From the NCBI GenBank assembly GCA_937888925.1, contig CALARM010000118.1, positions 1-43,495 on the forward strand: DNA of 43,495 bases, in the 5' to 3' direction. Position numbers and translations under genes: made by a program. The notes under the pieces were generated by a model, which saw nothing but the letters and a program-made list of their open reading frames with translations, was not told where the DNA came from and did not search any database. Positions 41,282 through 43,495 of the stretch are shown here, piece after piece. The DNA is from an uncultured Synergistia bacterium. Its GTDB lineage: Bacteria > Eremiobacterota > SpSt-956 > JAKJGF01. Numbering within the stretch: the first letter of the stretch is position 1; each line of letters opens with the position of its first letter.

Positions 41282-43456
41282 GTTCCACAGTTTGACTCAT
41301 TTAATAGAGGACTGAAACCTTATTGCTCCTACAGAAGAAGTGCCGAATATTGCTGGTTCCACAGTTTGACTCATTTAATAGAGGACTGAAACAATTCCAG
41401 AGCTTTATTAACGATAACCTCAATTCCAGTTCCACAGTTTGACTCATTTAATAGAGGACTGAAACGGAATAATAGCCGTAGACCCGGAAGTAATTCCGCT
41501 TGTTCCACAGTTTGACTCATTTAATAGAGGACTGAAACGTCAAAGTCCTTTGAATAGTCCAATTGGTTCCATCTAGTTCCACAGTTTGACTCATTTAATA
41601 GAGGACTGAAACGTCATACGAGATAGATAATACCTGCTGTGATACTCTCGTTCCACAGTTTGACTCATTTAATAGAGGACTGAAACGTAACAGTGGTAAC
41701 AGTGGAATTCTTTTTCTTATTTTCGTTCCACAGTTTGACTCATTTAATAGAGGACTGAAACTGCGAGCAATTGACTTGCCGAACTTGCAATATCCGCGGT
41801 TCCACAGTTTGACTCATTTAATAGAGGACTGAAACCAATCTTACCAATCGAGAATTCAAAATCTATCTCAGTTCCACAGTTTGACTCATTTAATAGAGGA
41901 CTGAAACTGAAGGAGCTTTAACTTTCACAACATTACGTTTATTTAGTTCCACAGTTTGACTCATTTAATAGAGGACTGAAACAAATCCCGGAAGATAAAG
42001 CTGATGTAATTGATAAAAGTTCCACAGTTTGACTCATTTAATAGAGGACTGAAACGGAAAGCACTGCAACTATTATTCTTCCGTTATATATAGTTCCACA
42101 GTTTGACTCATTTAATAGAGGACTGAAACCTTCTACCAGTTTCTCTATGCCGAGTTTTATTGAGTTCCACAGTTTGACTCATTTAATAGAGGACTGAAAC
42201 GGTAATAATACTTCTCCAACTTCCTCAATTGCTCCGGCGTTCCACAGTTTGACTCATTTAATAGAGGACTGAAACTCTCGTATGGTGGAAAACGCTGGAA
42301 TTCAATGTGCGGAAGTTCCACAGTTTGACTCATTTAATAGAGGACTGAAACTCATTTTGTATATCATCCACATTCGCCGTCATGCGAAGTTCCACAGTTT
42401 GACTCATTTAATAGAGGACTGAAACTAAACCACCATATTATCACAGGTAACTTCACGGTCGTTCCACAGTTTGACTCATTTAATAGAGGACTGAAACGTG
42501 ATATAGAGTGGAAATATTGAAAAAAAGGAGTGAGTTCCACAGTTTGACTCATTTAATAGAGGACTGAAACATATTACACCTGAAAGATTCTTACAAATGG
42601 CATTTACAGTTCCACAGTTTGACTCATTTAATAGAGGACTGAAACGGCACAAATACCGGATATTGTGCATATGAAAATGACAGTTCCACAGTTTGACTCA
42701 TTTAATAGAGGACTGAAACGATTTCTCAAGATATTCTTTTCAATATATCAAGTATTTGTTCCACAGTTTGACTCATTTAATAGAGGACTGAAACCATCTA
42801 CCTTTTGAATTCCCTCGACTTCTACTTTTACTGTTCCACAGTTTGACTCATTTAATAGAGGACTGAAACTTACATGCCGGGCATTTCATGGTTACGTAAT
42901 AATCTTGTTCCACAGTTTGACTCATTTAATAGAGGACTGAAACGTTCGTTTAAATCCGTCTCCAATGCTTTAGATAAGGTTCCACAGTTTGACTCATTTA
43001 ATAGAGGACTGAAACTCTATTCAGCAAACAAACTCTTTTAAGAGATGTACTGTTCCACAGTTTGACTCATTTAATAGAGGACTGAAACTTCTGCCTCTCC
43101 TCCTCTCCGATTCGCCGAGCTTGCGTTCCACAGTTTGACTCATTTAATAGAGGACTGAAACTTAGATTTTCATTTTAATCTGAAAGGCGTTTCCTCTGCG
43201 TTCCACAGTTTGACTCATTTAATAGAGGACTGAAACTCACCTTCCGTATTTGCTGTAGATAACAGTCAGGCAGTTCCACAGTTTGACTCATTTAATAGAG
43301 GACTGAAACGGAATACTTTGAATAATTCCCCCTAGAAAACTATCGAGTTCCACAGTTTGACTCATTTAATAGAGGACTGAAACGAATATGGGAATGTAAT
43401 AAAATATGCTGAAGTGCTGGTTCCACAGTTTGACTCATTTAGAGGATTTTCTGAAA
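41282..43456 (+). CRISPR. CRISPR array: 29 intact 37-bp repeats, 29 spacers, degenerate end repeat
   Basis: The repeat begins GTTCCACAGTTTGACTC, continues ATTTAATAGAG and ends GACTGAAAC (with the join G-GACTGAAAC). All 29 copies from 41282 to 43383 look identical. Spacers are 34-39 bp and all appear different. A thirtieth copy at 43420 keeps the first 21 bases (to CATTT), then reads AGAGGATTTTCTGAAA and marks the old, leader-distal end. The 3' end GAAAC predicts a crRNA 5' handle ACTGAAAC. CTC (15-17) and GAG (26-28), and CAGT (7-10) and ACTG (30-33), can pair to a weak stem. Lack of variation shows an active, recently used array. Confidence 0.98.
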
Positions 43457-43495
43457 AAGTAACCGAGAGTTAGATAGTGTAAAGGGATCAAGATT
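43457..43495. other. Downstream flank of the array
   Basis: The last 39 bases of the window follow the degenerate repeat and contain no recognisable feature. Confidence 0.4.

Noticed and set aside
42364..42670. Minus-strand open frames of 60-64 codons inside the CRISPR array
   Set aside because: They read through repeats (the peptide FSPLLNESNCGT recurs with each repeat) and are a by-product of the array.
41319..43419. Self-targeting spacers within the window
   Set aside because: No spacer matched other parts of the window when read by eye; a proper search of the genome and of virus databases was not possible here.

Overview
The window looks like a chromosomal piece of an uncultured, AT-rich bacterium. 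Shine-Dalgarno sites (GGAGG) precede most genes, several starts are GTG or TTG, sigma-70-like promoters can be read, and one TPR-CHAT protein carries a secretion-type N-terminus. No rRNA, tRNA or other placement marker was seen, so no phylum is claimed.

Layout. (1) 106-6158, minus strand, housekeeping: S41 carboxy-terminal protease, RNase Z-like metallo-beta-lactamase protein, galE, a B12-binding radical SAM protein and an inositol-monophosphatase-family enzyme. Short low-complexity repeats separate some of them. (2) 6536-12309: a large TPR-CHAT protease-like protein facing a secreted TPR/ankyrin protein and an unknown protein built from 75-residue tandem repeats. (3) 12310-18377, a scarred accessory zone: a 217-bp imperfect palindrome (MITE-like), a fragment of a WYL regulator, an intact VapB-type antitoxin with a truncated PIN toxin, a frameshifted remnant, an intact WYL regulator, a HicB/HicA-like pair plus a second HicB-like protein, a 727-residue TPR/ankyrin protein and a short transposase-like fragment. 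(4) 18435-40947: one co-directional CRISPR-cas block of about 22.5 kb. (5) 41282-43456: a CRISPR array with 29 intact 37-bp repeats, 29 spacers and a degenerate last repeat.

The cas block combines a type I-B (Tneap-like) Cascade (cas8b1/cst1, cas7/cst2, cas5, cas3) with a Cmr-like type III effector (cmr1, cmr6-like, cas10/csx11-like, cmr4, cmr5-like, a Cas5-like RAMP). One cas6, an MNT/HEPN pair, cas1, cas2, cas4 and a Csa1-type nuclease follow. Both effectors probably share the single array and the single Cas6.

The most interesting part is the type III module. It carries two paralogous gene pairs, each an OLD/RecF-like ABC ATPase followed by a TOPRIM-like protein. One pair is wedged, with overlapping start and stop codons, between cmr1 and the cmr6-like gene; the other sits between the last RAMP genes and cas6. 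The Cas10 has no GGDD motif (EPGT at the expected place) and a broken HD motif, so cyclic-oligoadenylate signalling and DNase activity look lost, while Cmr4 keeps its probable target-RNA-cleaving Asp. My hypothesis is that the two ATPase-TOPRIM pairs, reminiscent of PARIS (AriA/AriB) and OLD systems, are the effector or guard arm of this type III system. A second notable signal is a CRISPR-repeat-like element in the 5' UTR of cas6, overlapping its ribosome binding site, with a related copy upstream of cas8. A third is a 44-bp promoter-like palindromic element shared by cas6 and the TPR/ankyrin gene.
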